Below, one piece after another: positions 1-6,025 of a stretch of 10,464 nt of DNA. The position numbers and the translations under genes were made by a program. The DNA comes from UBA8190 sp003453695 (GTDB lineage: Bacteria; Actinomycetota; Acidimicrobiia; Acidimicrobiales; UBA8190). Below the pieces are notes generated by a model, which did no database searches, was not told the DNA's origin, and worked only from the letters and a program-made list of their open reading frames with translations. The stretch's first letter is position 1. The number at the start of each line of letters is the position of its first letter. Location: assembly GCA_036796975.1 (NCBI GenBank), contig DAIRBY010000065.1, positions 1-10,464 of the forward strand, written 5' to 3'.

Positions 1-564
1 GACACCCTCGGGTACCGGGGCATGCACTCCTACGAGATCGCCTTCGAGAACTGGTTCGTGCCGGAGGCCAACCTGGTGGGCGGGCCCGAGGGGCTGGGCC
101 GCGGCTTCTACTCCCAGATGGCCGGCTTCGAGAACGGACGTCTGCAGACGGCGGCGCGTGCCCTCGGGGTGATGCAAGCCGCCTACGAAGCGGCCCGGGA
201 CTACGCCGGCGAGCGGGTGGTGTTCGGCAGGCCCATCGCCCAGTACCAGCTGACCCGGGCCAAGTTGACCCGCATGGCCGTGCTCATCCAGGCCACCCGC
301 CAGTTCTCCTACCAGGTGGCCCGGCTCATGGCCAAGGGCGAGGGCACCCTGGAGGCGTCCATGTTGAAGGCCTACGTCTGCCGGGCCGCCGAGTGGGTGA
401 CCCGCGAGGCCATGCAGATCCACGGGGGCATGGGCTATGCAGAGGAGTACGCCGTCAGCCGCTACTTCGTCGACGCCCGGGTGCTGTCCATCTTCGAAGG
501 CGCCGACGAGACGTTGGCGCTCAAGGTCGTGGCGCGGCGGCTGGTGGAGCAGTCGGGGATCTGA
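1..564 (+). CDS. Acyl-CoA dehydrogenase, C-terminal part (methylsuccinyl-CoA dehydrogenase-like)
   Basis: The frame is open from base 1, so the 5' end of the gene lies outside the window and 187 C-terminal residues are visible. They cover the end of the beta domain (LGYRGM motif) and the whole C-terminal helical domain of an FAD-dependent acyl-CoA dehydrogenase. FENGRLQTAARALGV is the helix that begins this domain. QIHGGMGYAEEY is the FAD-binding signature. In IFEGADE the Glu (visible residue 166) is at the position of the catalytic base of MCAD-type enzymes. The LGYRGM..YE.AF and DARVLSIFEGA stretches resemble, from memory, (2S)-methylsuccinyl-CoA dehydrogenase of the ethylmalonyl-CoA pathway. 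That fits the Mcl1-type lyases nearby but is inference. It would pass electrons to ETF in the cytoplasm. The family is certain; the substrate is not, and other branched or short-chain acyl-CoA substrates are possible. Confidence 0.93.
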   Translation, partial: DTLGYRGMHSYEIAFENWFVPEANLVGGPEGLGRGFYSQMAGFENGRLQTAARALGVMQAAYEAARDYAGERVVFGRPIAQYQLTRAKLTRMAVLIQATRQFSYQVARLMAKGEGTLEASMLKAYVCRAAEWVTREAMQIHGGMGYAEEYAVSRYFVDARVLSIFEGADETLALKVVARRLVEQSGI

Positions 565-569
565 GATCG

Positions 570-586
570 GCCCGGGTCCCCCGGGC
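570..586 (+). terminator. GC-rich stem-loop after the acyl-CoA dehydrogenase
   Basis: A perfect 7-bp inverted repeat (GCCCGGG / CCCGGGC, 3-nt loop) begins 6 nt after the dehydrogenase stop codon. It lies between two convergent genes. There is no T tract, so it would be an actinobacterial U-less type of terminator. The structure is seen; the function is inferred. Confidence 0.45.
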
Positions 587-636
587 GACGGCGATGTGAG
601 GCGCCGACACCTTCGTCATCCTGGGGCGAGCGCGCC

Positions 637-1824
637 CTACGAGGCGGCCGGAGGCACGATCGTGCCGATGTTGTCACCACCCGAGTCCTGGTCGAGCGTC
701 AGCCAGAGCCGCCCATCCGGTCCGGCGGTGAGTCCAGGTGCGAACGGAGAACACGGCTCTGTCAGCTCCCAAAGGGCCTCGCTCCCGTTCGGATGCAGCA
801 GGGCGAGGTCGAAGCAGCGGTCGCTCGAATCGGCCGTGACGAACCAGATGCGGCCGTCGGCGGTCCGGGCCATCTGCCCCACGCCGTCTCCGGCGATGGC
901 CTGCGCCACCGGCCACTGCGTCACCTGGCCCGAAGTCGTGATTCGACCGACGGCACCGTCGCCGAAGAACCAGAGGTTCTCATCCCCGCCGGCGATGATG
1001 GCGCGAGCGTCCACGGAGGAGTTCTCCGGAGCGCTGAACTCGCTCAACGCACCTTGCGGGCTCAGCCTGCCGATGAGTCCTCCGGTCTCGGTGAACCAGA
1101 TGGCGCCGTCCGGTCCCTCGGCCAACTCCTGGGGGATGCCCGTCGTCGGGTAGCTCGTGATCGTCCCGCCGAGCGTCATGCGGCTGACCGCCTTGCCGAC
1201 CGACGACCCGAACCACAGAGCTCCGTCGCTGCCCGTGACGATCATCCCCTTGGCTGGGGCCGGGAACTCGGTCACCTGACCAGACGGGGTGATCCGTCCC
1301 ACCCCGGCGCCGTTGCCCATCGTGAACCACAGGTTGCCGTCAGGACCGGTGGTAATTGCGGTGGGGATGACCTGTACTCCCGGGTCGAGGGAATCCGCGT
1401 ACGGGAACACCGTGACCTGGCCGCCAGGCGTGACCCGGACGACATTGTTGCCCGACATGTACCAGACGTTGCCGTCTGGCCCCGAGGTGATCCCGAAGCC
1501 GCCCGGCGCCGTCAAGAGTGACGCCGTCACGGTAAGCGGGCCGGCGGGGACCGTGGTGGTCGTCGAGGCCGGCGGTTCGGTCGTGGTAGAGGGCGCGGTG
1601 GCCTCTGCTGTGGGCGGCACCGTGGTGGCGACCCGCTCCGTCGAGGCGACCCCGTTGGCCGGCACCCCACCGGACCGAACCGAGCCAGTTGTGAGGACGA
1701 GCGGCAGGGTGACGGCGAGGCCGAGGGCGACGATCAGCACGGCTGCATAACCGATCAGACCCCGACGGGAGTGGACTCGACCGCCCAAGGCCCGCCAGAA
1801 ACGCCGCACCAACCGGGGTGCCAT
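637..1824 (-). CDS. Membrane-anchored seven-repeat beta-propeller (Vgb/streptogramin lyase family)
   Basis: This is a 395-residue protein. An Arg-rich N-terminus and one hydrophobic segment (about residues 24-45) form a signal anchor with the rest outside the cell. A Thr/Pro/Ser-rich linker (about 50-95) follows. Then come seven spaced repeats of the form GPDGxxWF (near residues 115, 160, 198, 237, 280, 322 and 368), often followed by GRITPSGQVTEFP. This is the pattern of the seven-bladed Vgb (virginiamycin B lyase) propeller. Vgb acts through histidines on the propeller face. Here the only propeller His is H344, in an insertion between C337 and C358, which could form a disulfide. Antibiotic lyase activity is therefore doubtful, and a surface binding or scaffold role is more likely. 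The ATG start is preceded by GGAGAG only 2 nt away, a poor spacing, so the exact start is uncertain. It is convergent with the upstream dehydrogenase gene. Confidence 0.85.
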   Translation of the reverse strand: MAPRLVRRFWRALGGRVHSRRGLIGYAAVLIVALGLAVTLPLVLTTGSVRSGGVPANGVASTERVATTVPPTAEATAPSTTTEPPASTTTTVPAGPLTVTASLLTAPGGFGITSGPDGNVWYMSGNNVVRVTPGGQVTVFPYADSLDPGVQVIPTAITTGPDGNLWFTMGNGAGVGRITPSGQVTEFPAPAKGMIVTGSDGALWFGSSVGKAVSRMTLGGTITSYPTTGIPQELAEGPDGAIWFTETGGLIGRLSPQGALSEFSAPENSSVDARAIIAGGDENLWFFGDGAVGRITTSGQVTQWPVAQAIAGDGVGQMARTADGRIWFVTADSSDRCFDLALLHPNGSEALWELTEPCSPFAPGLTAGPDGRLWLTLDQDSGGDNIGTIVPPAAS

Positions 1825-1917
1825 CTCTCCATCATGACGACCCGACCCCGCCTGCGGAAGGAGGACTCGTCGGACTGGCCCGCTGGGCAGGGTTCGGTGC
1901 GGTGGAGCCTTCCTCCT

Positions 1918-1931
1918 CGCCGGGCCTGGCG
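1918..1931 (-). terminator. Possible short hairpin after the truncated lyase gene
   Basis: CGCC and GGCG arms flank a short GC-rich loop directly after the stop codon of the partial lyase gene. The stem is only 4 bp plus a mismatch and there is no T tract. It is a weak candidate for the 3' end of that transcript. Confidence 0.22.
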
Positions 1932-2031
1932 CTAGTTCGCCGAGCGGCGTAGCCCGGCCCGCTCGCCCCGGACCACGAACTTGGTCGCCATCTTACGGCT
2001 GGCCTCGTCGATCATCTCGTCGCCGAACATC
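1932..2031 (-). CDS. CoA-ester lyase (CitE/Mcl1 family), C-terminal 33 codons, cut by the assembly gap
   Basis: The last 33 codons (stop TAG at 1932-1934) of a second HpcH/HpaI-aldolase-fold lyase are visible; everything 5' of them is lost in the N run. Over the 32 complete residues from MFGDEMIDEAS on, 28 match the C-terminus of the complete lyase at 2070-3008. The differences are T for L, V for S, R for K and N for G. At DNA level I count 79 of 100 bases identical, with the last 36 identical. The conserved LID/MID Asp, which in Mcl-type lyases completes the active site of a neighbouring subunit, is present. The divergence shows it is a real paralog rather than the same locus assembled twice. 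Whether it is intact upstream cannot be seen. Its joining to this scaffold could also be an assembly error. Confidence 0.85.
1996..2031. repeat. 36-bp perfect direct repeat, copy 1 (copy 2 at 2134-2169)
   Basis: These 36 bases recur unchanged at 2134-2169, 138 bp away in the same orientation. They encode the conserved C-terminal helix of the two paralogous lyases. Copy 1 ends exactly where the N run begins, which suggests that the repeat caused the assembly break. Confidence 0.9.
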
Positions 2032-2041
2032 NNNNNNNNNN
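2032..2041. other. Scaffold gap (10 N)
   Basis: Ten N lie between two contigs, and ten is probably a placeholder length. The left contig ends inside a lyase gene whose other 280 or so codons are missing, so at least about 0.85 kb is likely absent here if the paralog is full length. Open frames that run across the gap are artefacts. Confidence 0.97.
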
Positions 2042-2069
2042 TCGGGCGGCGGGGACGGGTCGAGTCGGA

Positions 2070-3008
2070 TCAGCCGGCGCTGCGCTTCAGCCCGGCGCGC
2101 TCGCCGCGGCTCACGAACTTCAGGGCCATCTTGCGGCTGGCCTCGTCGATCATCTCGTCGCCGAACATCACGGCGCCCTTGCGCTCGTCCTCGGTGGCCT
2201 TCTGGTAGGCGTCGAGGATGTCCCACGCCCGGTCGAACTGCTCCTGGGTGGGCGAGTAGAGCTCGTTCAACACCGTGACCTGGTCGGGGGTGAGGGCCCA
2301 CTTGCCGTCGTAGCCAAGGACACGGGTGCGCTGGGTGAAGTCGCGCAGCCCGTCCATGTCCTTCACCTTGAGGTAGGGGCCGTCGATGACCTGGAGCCCG
2401 TTGGCCCGCCCGGCCATGAGGATGCGGGAGAACACGTAATTGAAATGGTCGCCGGGGTACTCGGGGATCTGGACGCCGCCGGTGAGCACGGGCATCTCCA
2501 TGGAGGCGGCGAAGTCGGCGGGGCCGAAGATGATGGTTTCCAGACGCGGCGAGGCGGCGCAGATGTCGTCCACGTTGATGAGCCCACGGGTGGTCTCGAT
2601 CTGGGCCTCGATGCCGATGTGGCCGGGCGGAAGGCCACTGTGCTTCTCCACCTGGCTGAGCAGGAGGTCGAGCGCCACCACCTCGGCCGCCGACTGGACC
2701 TTGGGCAGCATGACCTCGTCCAGCCGGTCCCCGGCATTGCCCACCACGTCGATGACGTCCCCGTAGGTCCACTCGGTGTCCCAGGCGTTGATGCGCACGC
2801 ACAGCACCCGGTCGTCCCAGGGCTGCTTGCGGATGGCTTCGACGACCTTGGCGCGTGCCGCCTCCTTCTCGAGAGGAGCCACCGAGTCCTCCAGGTCGAG
2901 GAACGACATGTCGGCGGGGACGGTGGGCGCCTTCTCGAGGAACCGCTCGTTGGAGCCTGGCGTGGAGAAACAGGACCGGCGGGGCAGGTTGCGGCTGCGT
3001 TCGGACAT
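2070..3008 (-). CDS. L-malyl-CoA/beta-methylmalyl-CoA lyase-like protein (HpcH/HpaI aldolase, CitE family)
   Basis: This 312-residue TIM-barrel lyase is close to the length of Mcl1 enzymes (about 318). Visible landmarks are RSCFSTPGSN (11-20) near the CoA site, FLDLEDSVAP (37-45), VRIN with substrate-carboxylate Arg72, IETT with metal ligand Glu138, FGPADFAAS with metal ligand Asp165, VIDGPY (208-212), LGYDGKWALTPDQV (231-244) and the C-terminal MIDEAS Asp288. The pattern fits Mg-dependent Mcl1, which cleaves beta-methylmalyl-CoA to propionyl-CoA and glyoxylate and L-malyl-CoA to acetyl-CoA and glyoxylate. CitE-like citramalyl-CoA lyase is the alternative. It is cytoplasmic and probably oligomeric. 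The ATG has no Shine-Dalgarno but has TAGCAT 7 nt upstream, so it is probably translated leaderless from its own promoter. A paralog's 3' end lies just downstream past the gap, and a Mcd-like dehydrogenase lies about 1.5 kb away. Confidence 0.9.
   Translation of the reverse strand: MSERSRNLPRRSCFSTPGSNERFLEKAPTVPADMSFLDLEDSVAPLEKEAARAKVVEAIRKQPWDDRVLCVRINAWDTEWTYGDVIDVVGNAGDRLDEVMLPKVQSAAEVVALDLLLSQVEKHSGLPPGHIGIEAQIETTRGLINVDDICAASPRLETIIFGPADFAASMEMPVLTGGVQIPEYPGDHFNYVFSRILMAGRANGLQVIDGPYLKVKDMDGLRDFTQRTRVLGYDGKWALTPDQVTVLNELYSPTQEQFDRAWDILDAYQKATEDERKGAVMFGDEMIDEASRKMALKFVSRGERAGLKRSAG
2134..2169. repeat. 36-bp perfect direct repeat, copy 2 (copy 1 at 1996-2031)
   Basis: This copy lies inside the 3' end of the complete lyase gene. 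Around it the two genes diverge, with 21 mismatches in the 100 bp before their aligned ends. The repeat is therefore conserved coding sequence, not a mobile element. Confidence 0.88.
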
Positions 3009-3015
3009 GCCCGGG

Positions 3016-3045
3016 ATGCTACCGGCGCGCCTGTCAGTCCTCCAA
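3016..3045 (-). promoter_or_regulatory. Leaderless-type promoter of the Mcl1-like gene
   Basis: On the minus strand a -35-like TTGGAG (3040-3045) is followed after 18 nt by a -10-like TAGCAT (3016-3021). The ATG at 3006-3008 begins 7 nt after the -10, about where transcription would start. No ribosome binding site is seen, which agrees with a leaderless mRNA. It lies in the 78-bp space after the DUF885-type gene. Confidence 0.55.
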
Positions 3046-3086
3046 GGTCGCTCGCCGCGGGTGCGACGGCGGCCAGTTCGACCGTG

Positions 3087-4304
3087 TCACGTCGCGCCGA
3101 GGTCGGCGGGAGTGAGCTGCTCGGTCAACAGTCGGCTGAAACGTGAGGCATCGCCGCCGACGAACTGCCGGCACAAGCGCAGCCCCTCGATGTAGCAGAA
3201 GATGTACGCCCGCCATGTCGGGTGCATGAGGAACTCGACCGCCTTGGCGGCGCGCGCCCGCGGCAGCATGGCCCAGCGCGCCATGTCGTCGATGACCGTC
3301 TCGGGATCGGCACCCTCGGCGTGGAGGCGCAGGGCGGCGTTCCCCCGCACCCCGGCCAGCGCCTCGCCCGCCTCGGAGATGGCCCCCACCACCTCGGCGT
3401 CGTAGCGGATGCCGAGCGGGCGCAGGTGCTCGGCGACGGTGGCCTCGGGACGCCGTCCCATCACGACCTCGAGTCCGAGGTCGGCCAGACCCTCGGCCAA
3501 CAATGCGCTCGGGGTGCCCACCAGAAAGATGGTCTCCTCCATGAAGTGACGACGGTGTACGAGGCCCACTTCCTTTCGGGAGTGCTCGGTGTGATGTCCC
3601 GGGTAGGCCTCGTGCGCCACCAGGTGGGCCAGCGAGATCGACAGCACGGGCAAGTCGACGTTGATGTCGACGCGCGAGCGCAGGCTCCCCAGGTACGTGT
3701 TGAAACCCGACCAGGGGCGACCGGTCACCAACTCGAAGTCGACGTGCTCGCCTTCGGGGAGGCCGAACAGCCGACCGGTGCGCTGGCGCAGGTCCTCGGC
3801 CAGAGACGAGATGGCCGACGGCAGCAGATCGGGGGCGACGGCGTGCGACTCGCGCCAGGCCACGAGGCGCGCGAGCAAGGGGCCGTCACCGGGCACGGCC
3901 TCCTCGAGCCGCCTCTGGGCCTCGGCGATGACGTCGTCGGGCACGGCGACGGGACGCACGCCGTAGCACTGCTCGACCTCGTCGACGTAGGCGATGTCCT
4001 CCCCCGACAGGCGTCGGGCCGTGGTGAGCAGGCCGAGGGTCTGGGCACGCAGCCAGGCCCGGCGCGCCGCGTCTTCTACCCCGTCGCCGTCGAGAGGCGC
4101 ACCGGCGTCGAGGTCGGCGAGCAGGCGCCGGGCGGCGTCCACCAGCTGTGGCGGGGGCAGGGGCGGTTCGGCCGCCGCCCGGGCAGAGAGGTCCGGCGGC
4201 CCGTAGTAGGCGTCGACGAGGCCGTCGACGTGCCGGCCCAGGGCCAGCCCGAGCTCGAGATAGGCGCCGACGCAGCCGCCCGGAGCGGCGCTCGAGTCGG
4301 TCAC
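3087..4304 (-). CDS. DUF885-type putative zinc metallopeptidase
   Basis: This is a 405-residue protein with no signal peptide or membrane segment. The key motif is HEAYPGHH at 231-238, the HExxxGH form seen in DUF885 proteins, where H231, E232 and H237 would form the zinc and catalytic centre. EGLADLGLEVV (E271) is the usual downstream glutamate helix of that family and probably gives the third ligand. The protein is shorter than typical DUF885 members (often 550-600 residues); the N-terminal half is about 200 residues, helical and acidic. Family membership suggests peptidase activity but the substrate is unknown. The start is GTG, 16 bp after the IF-2B-like gene, with no -10 box and no clear ribosome binding site, so co-transcription with that gene is likely. 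The Mcl1-type gene follows after 78 bp. Confidence 0.82.
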   Translation of the reverse strand: MTDSSAAPGGCVGAYLELGLALGRHVDGLVDAYYGPPDLSARAAAEPPLPPPQLVDAARRLLADLDAGAPLDGDGVEDAARRAWLRAQTLGLLTTARRLSGEDIAYVDEVEQCYGVRPVAVPDDVIAEAQRRLEEAVPGDGPLLARLVAWRESHAVAPDLLPSAISSLAEDLRQRTGRLFGLPEGEHVDFELVTGRPWSGFNTYLGSLRSRVDINVDLPVLSISLAHLVAHEAYPGHHTEHSRKEVGLVHRRHFMEETIFLVGTPSALLAEGLADLGLEVVMGRRPEATVAEHLRPLGIRYDAEVVGAISEAGEALAGVRGNAALRLHAEGADPETVIDDMARWAMLPRARAAKAVEFLMHPTWRAYIFCYIEGLRLCRQFVGGDASRFSRLLTEQLTPADLGAT

Positions 4305-4320
4305 CGATGAGGCCCGACGG

Positions 4321-5010
4321 TCACCACCGCGCCAGCAGCTCCGGCGGCTCCGGGCAGTCGCAACCGGCGAGCGCTTCGAACACCCCGACGGTCCCGAGTG
4401 GGCCGGCCACCCGCGCCACGGCGGACAGCCCGGCGACCACGGGGCTTCTCGACACGGGCTCGAACCAGCTCGAGGCGGCGGTGCGCGATGGCGGCGGAGG
4501 CATGTCGGCCCGCTCCAGCAGGGCCTGCCACAGTCGCGCCGGCAGCACGCGGCCCGTGCCGGACAGCGCCCACACGTCGGTGCCGGCGACGGCGGCCGCT
4601 TCGAGCACGCCTCGATCGTCCCCGTCGATGATCATGCCCGTGGGCCCCATCCCGTCCACGCTCACGACCACGACGTCGGCCGTGGTGGCCTCCGCCACAC
4701 CGCCATGGCGGATCCAGCGCCGTCCGGCCAGGGCCTCCTCGAGCAGTTCCTCGGTGCGGTCGTCCTCCAGCTGGCCGGCGCAGCGATCGGCCTCCTCGAG
4801 CGGATCGCCGGCGCACAGCACGCGGGCAGCCACCCACCACAGCGGGGCATAGCCGGGATTGCGCTCGAGCAACCGGCGACAGGCGGGGACCAGGGCGGCG
4901 GGCTCCTGCTCGGCCAGCTCGGCGAGCGCATAGGCGGCCTCGACGGCGAGCTCGGTCGGACCGGCCCAGCCGGCGCGCGCCACGAAACGGAGGCGCTCGA
5001 TGGGATGCAC
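4321..5010 (-). CDS. IF-2B-like conserved actinobacterial protein, short form
   Basis: This 229-residue protein has two recognisable parts. Residues 3-70 are a helical N-terminus (HPIERLRFVARAGWAGP, later ACRRLLERNPGYAPLWWVAARVL) typical of a conserved actinobacterial family. Residues 110-165 (TADVVVVSVDGMGPTGMII, then VWALSGTGRVLPARLW) match the C-terminal nucleotide-sugar-binding-like core of IF-2B/MTNA/ribose-1,5-bisphosphate isomerase proteins. The middle Rossmann strands expected between them seem reduced to about 20 residues, so catalysis is uncertain; I give no substrate. The start is one of two adjacent GTG codons (5008-5010 or 5011-5013). I prefer them over an upstream ATG at 5100 because that extension is Arg-rich low-complexity sequence overlapping the SDR gene, and because TAGCGT lies 5 or 8 nt upstream of the GTGs. 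Confidence 0.72.
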   Translation of the reverse strand: MHPIERLRFVARAGWAGPTELAVEAAYALAELAEQEPAALVPACRRLLERNPGYAPLWWVAARVLCAGDPLEEADRCAGQLEDDRTEELLEEALAGRRWIRHGGVAEATTADVVVVSVDGMGPTGMIIDGDDRGVLEAAAVAGTDVWALSGTGRVLPARLWQALLERADMPPPPSRTAASSWFEPVSRSPVVAGLSAVARVAGPLGTVGVFEALAGCDCPEPPELLARW

Positions 5011-5018
5011 CACGACAG

Positions 5019-5024
5019 ACGCTA
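5019..5024 (-). promoter_or_regulatory. -10 box TAGCGT of the IF-2B-like gene
   Basis: TAGCGT lies 5 nt before the first and 8 nt before the second of two tandem GTG codons. This is the spacing of a leaderless start. No convincing -35 is seen. The same hexamer precedes two other genes in the window. Confidence 0.45.
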
Positions 5025-5075
5025 CCGGCCGCCTGGCGTGCGGGCGCGGGCGCCGCCGCCGGGTGGCGAGCCGGG

Positions 5076-5876
5076 TCAGCTCGGTTGCTCGGCCAGCCAA
5101 CCGGGCGGCACCTTGCCCTGTGCCTCGGGCAGGCGGGGCCCGGGAGGGTGGCCGAAGCGGTAGGCGGTAGGCGGCCAGCCGAGCTGGACGAACACCGCTT
5201 CACCACTGTGGCCCTCGGTGACGCAGTAGACCATGGCGTCGGCCACCGCCTCGGGGGCGATGAGCGGGAAGCCGGCGCCGGCCAGCGTGTCGCGTATCTC
5301 GCCGTCGATGAGCGGGGTGTCCACCAGGCTGGGGCACACGGCGTTGATGGTGACGCCCTGCTCGGCCAGTCGCGGGGCCATGGCGCGCACGAACCCCACC
5401 ACGGCGTGCTTGGTGAGGGTGTACACGGGGTCGCCGGGAAAGGCGATGAGCCCCGCCAGCGACGAAGTGGCGACCACGGAGCCGGCACCCTTGGCCAGCA
5501 TCTGGGGGACGAGGGCCCGGGTGCCGAAGACGACGCCGTCGACGTTCACTCCCATGATGCGGCGGTACTGGTCGTCGCTGAGCGCCGTGATGTCCTCCAC
5601 CCCGGTGGTCACCCCGGCGTTGAGCACGGCGATGTCCGCCCCGCCCAGTTCTTGAGCGGCGTCGGCCACCGACGGCCACAGCTCCGACCGGCTCACATCG
5701 GCCTCCACGGAACGTCCGCCGAGCTCGCCGGCCACCTGCTTGGCCGCTTCCCCGTCGACGTCGACCGCCACCACCTGGGCGCCCATGGCCGAAAGGCGGC
5801 GTGACGTGGCCAACCCGATGCCGGACGCGGCCCCGGTCACGACGGCGACCTTCCCTTGGAGCGACCCTTCGGGCAC
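5076..5876 (-). CDS. SDR family NAD(P)-dependent oxidoreductase
   Basis: This is a classical short-chain dehydrogenase of 266 residues. It has TGAASGIG (14-21) for the dinucleotide, Asp39 at the end of beta-2 favouring NAD over NADP, D60-V for the adenine ring, NAG (86-88), Asn111, and the catalytic Ser139, Tyr152 and Lys156 (YTLTK). All tetrad residues are present. The TPLI segment after VCPSLVD is the usual substrate loop. The last 30 residues form a Pro/Gly-rich tail beyond the normal SDR end (FGHPPGPRLPEAQGKVPPG). The substrate cannot be told; the 3-hydroxyacyl or alcohol dehydrogenase branch is plausible given the CoA-linked neighbours. The start codon is GTG with TAGCGT 6 nt upstream and no Shine-Dalgarno. 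It is divergent from the Lgt-like gene, and the IF-2B-like gene follows on the same strand after 65 bp. Confidence 0.93.
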   Translation of the reverse strand: MPEGSLQGKVAVVTGAASGIGLATSRRLSAMGAQVVAVDVDGEAAKQVAGELGGRSVEADVSRSELWPSVADAAQELGGADIAVLNAGVTTGVEDITALSDDQYRRIMGVNVDGVVFGTRALVPQMLAKGAGSVVATSSLAGLIAFPGDPVYTLTKHAVVGFVRAMAPRLAEQGVTINAVCPSLVDTPLIDGEIRDTLAGAGFPLIAPEAVADAMVYCVTEGHSGEAVFVQLGWPPTAYRFGHPPGPRLPEAQGKVPPGWLAEQPS

Positions 5877-5882
5877 GGCCGC

Positions 5883-5888
5883 ACGCTA
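5883..5888 (-). promoter_or_regulatory. -10 box TAGCGT of the SDR gene (leaderless)
   Basis: TAGCGT is separated from the GTG start by exactly 6 nt, which would put the transcription start on the first base of the codon. No ribosome binding site is visible and no good -35 is seen. Confidence 0.5.
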
Positions 5889-5977
5889 GTGGCACGCCCT
5901 CGACGGGAGCATGCCGGGCCACCGGGCGCCCTGACGCCGGTGTGCGCGGGCGAGGCCGGTCCGTGAAGGCCTGGCAG

Positions 5978-5983
5978 TACGCT
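5978..5983 (+). promoter_or_regulatory. -10 box TACGCT upstream of the Lgt-like gene
   Basis: TACGCT in the 149-bp divergent region would start transcription near 5990 and give a leader of about 36 nt. That leader contains the Shine-Dalgarno used by the Lgt-like gene. No clear -35 is seen. Confidence 0.35.
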
Positions 5984-5991
5984 TTCGGAGG

Positions 5992-6018
5992 GTGCCTGAC
6001 GGCCCGAATCGCCCATGA
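5992..6018 (+). other. Possible 8-codon upstream ORF in the Lgt-like gene leader
   Basis: A GTG lies 2 nt after the predicted transcription start and opens 8 codons ending in TGA at 6016-6018. The stop overlaps the GAGGA ribosome binding site of the next gene. It may be chance, as there is no independent support for translation. Confidence 0.15.
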
Positions 6019-6021
6019 GGA
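6017..6021 (+). promoter_or_regulatory. Shine-Dalgarno that sets the Lgt-like start
   Basis: GAGGA lies 4 nt before the GTG at 6026. It supports that start over in-frame codons further upstream, whose translation reads as low-complexity Arg-rich sequence. From the GTG the protein begins with the usual Lgt start (IPVSFHIGPLVVHTYG). Confidence 0.6.
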
Positions 6022-6025
6022 CATC

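Noticed and set aside
637..1824. Streptogramin resistance gene vgb
   Set aside because: Only the fold and repeats match; the expected catalytic histidines are not seen, and the protein is membrane anchored.
1862..1918. AGGAGGA / TCCTCCT inverted repeat upstream of the beta-propeller gene
   Set aside because: The 7-bp arms are 43 bp apart in purine-rich sequence and are likely chance.
1993..2802. Open frame on the minus strand running through the N gap
   Set aside because: It crosses unknown bases and its sequence is an Arg/Pro/Gly-rich off-frame reading of the lyase gene.
3222..4310. Long plus-strand open frame opposite the DUF885-type gene
   Set aside because: GC-rich shadow of the real minus-strand gene: no known motif, while the opposite frame carries HEAYPGH.
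5011..5100. Upstream ATG extension of the IF-2B-like protein
   Set aside because: The extra residues are a basic, Arg-rich stretch that overlaps the SDR gene, and the family's conserved N-terminus begins at the GTG.
4301..5488. 395-codon minus-strand open frame across the SDR and IF-2B-like genes
   Set aside because: It is Arg/Ala/Pro-rich and overlaps two genes with clear family motifs in another frame.
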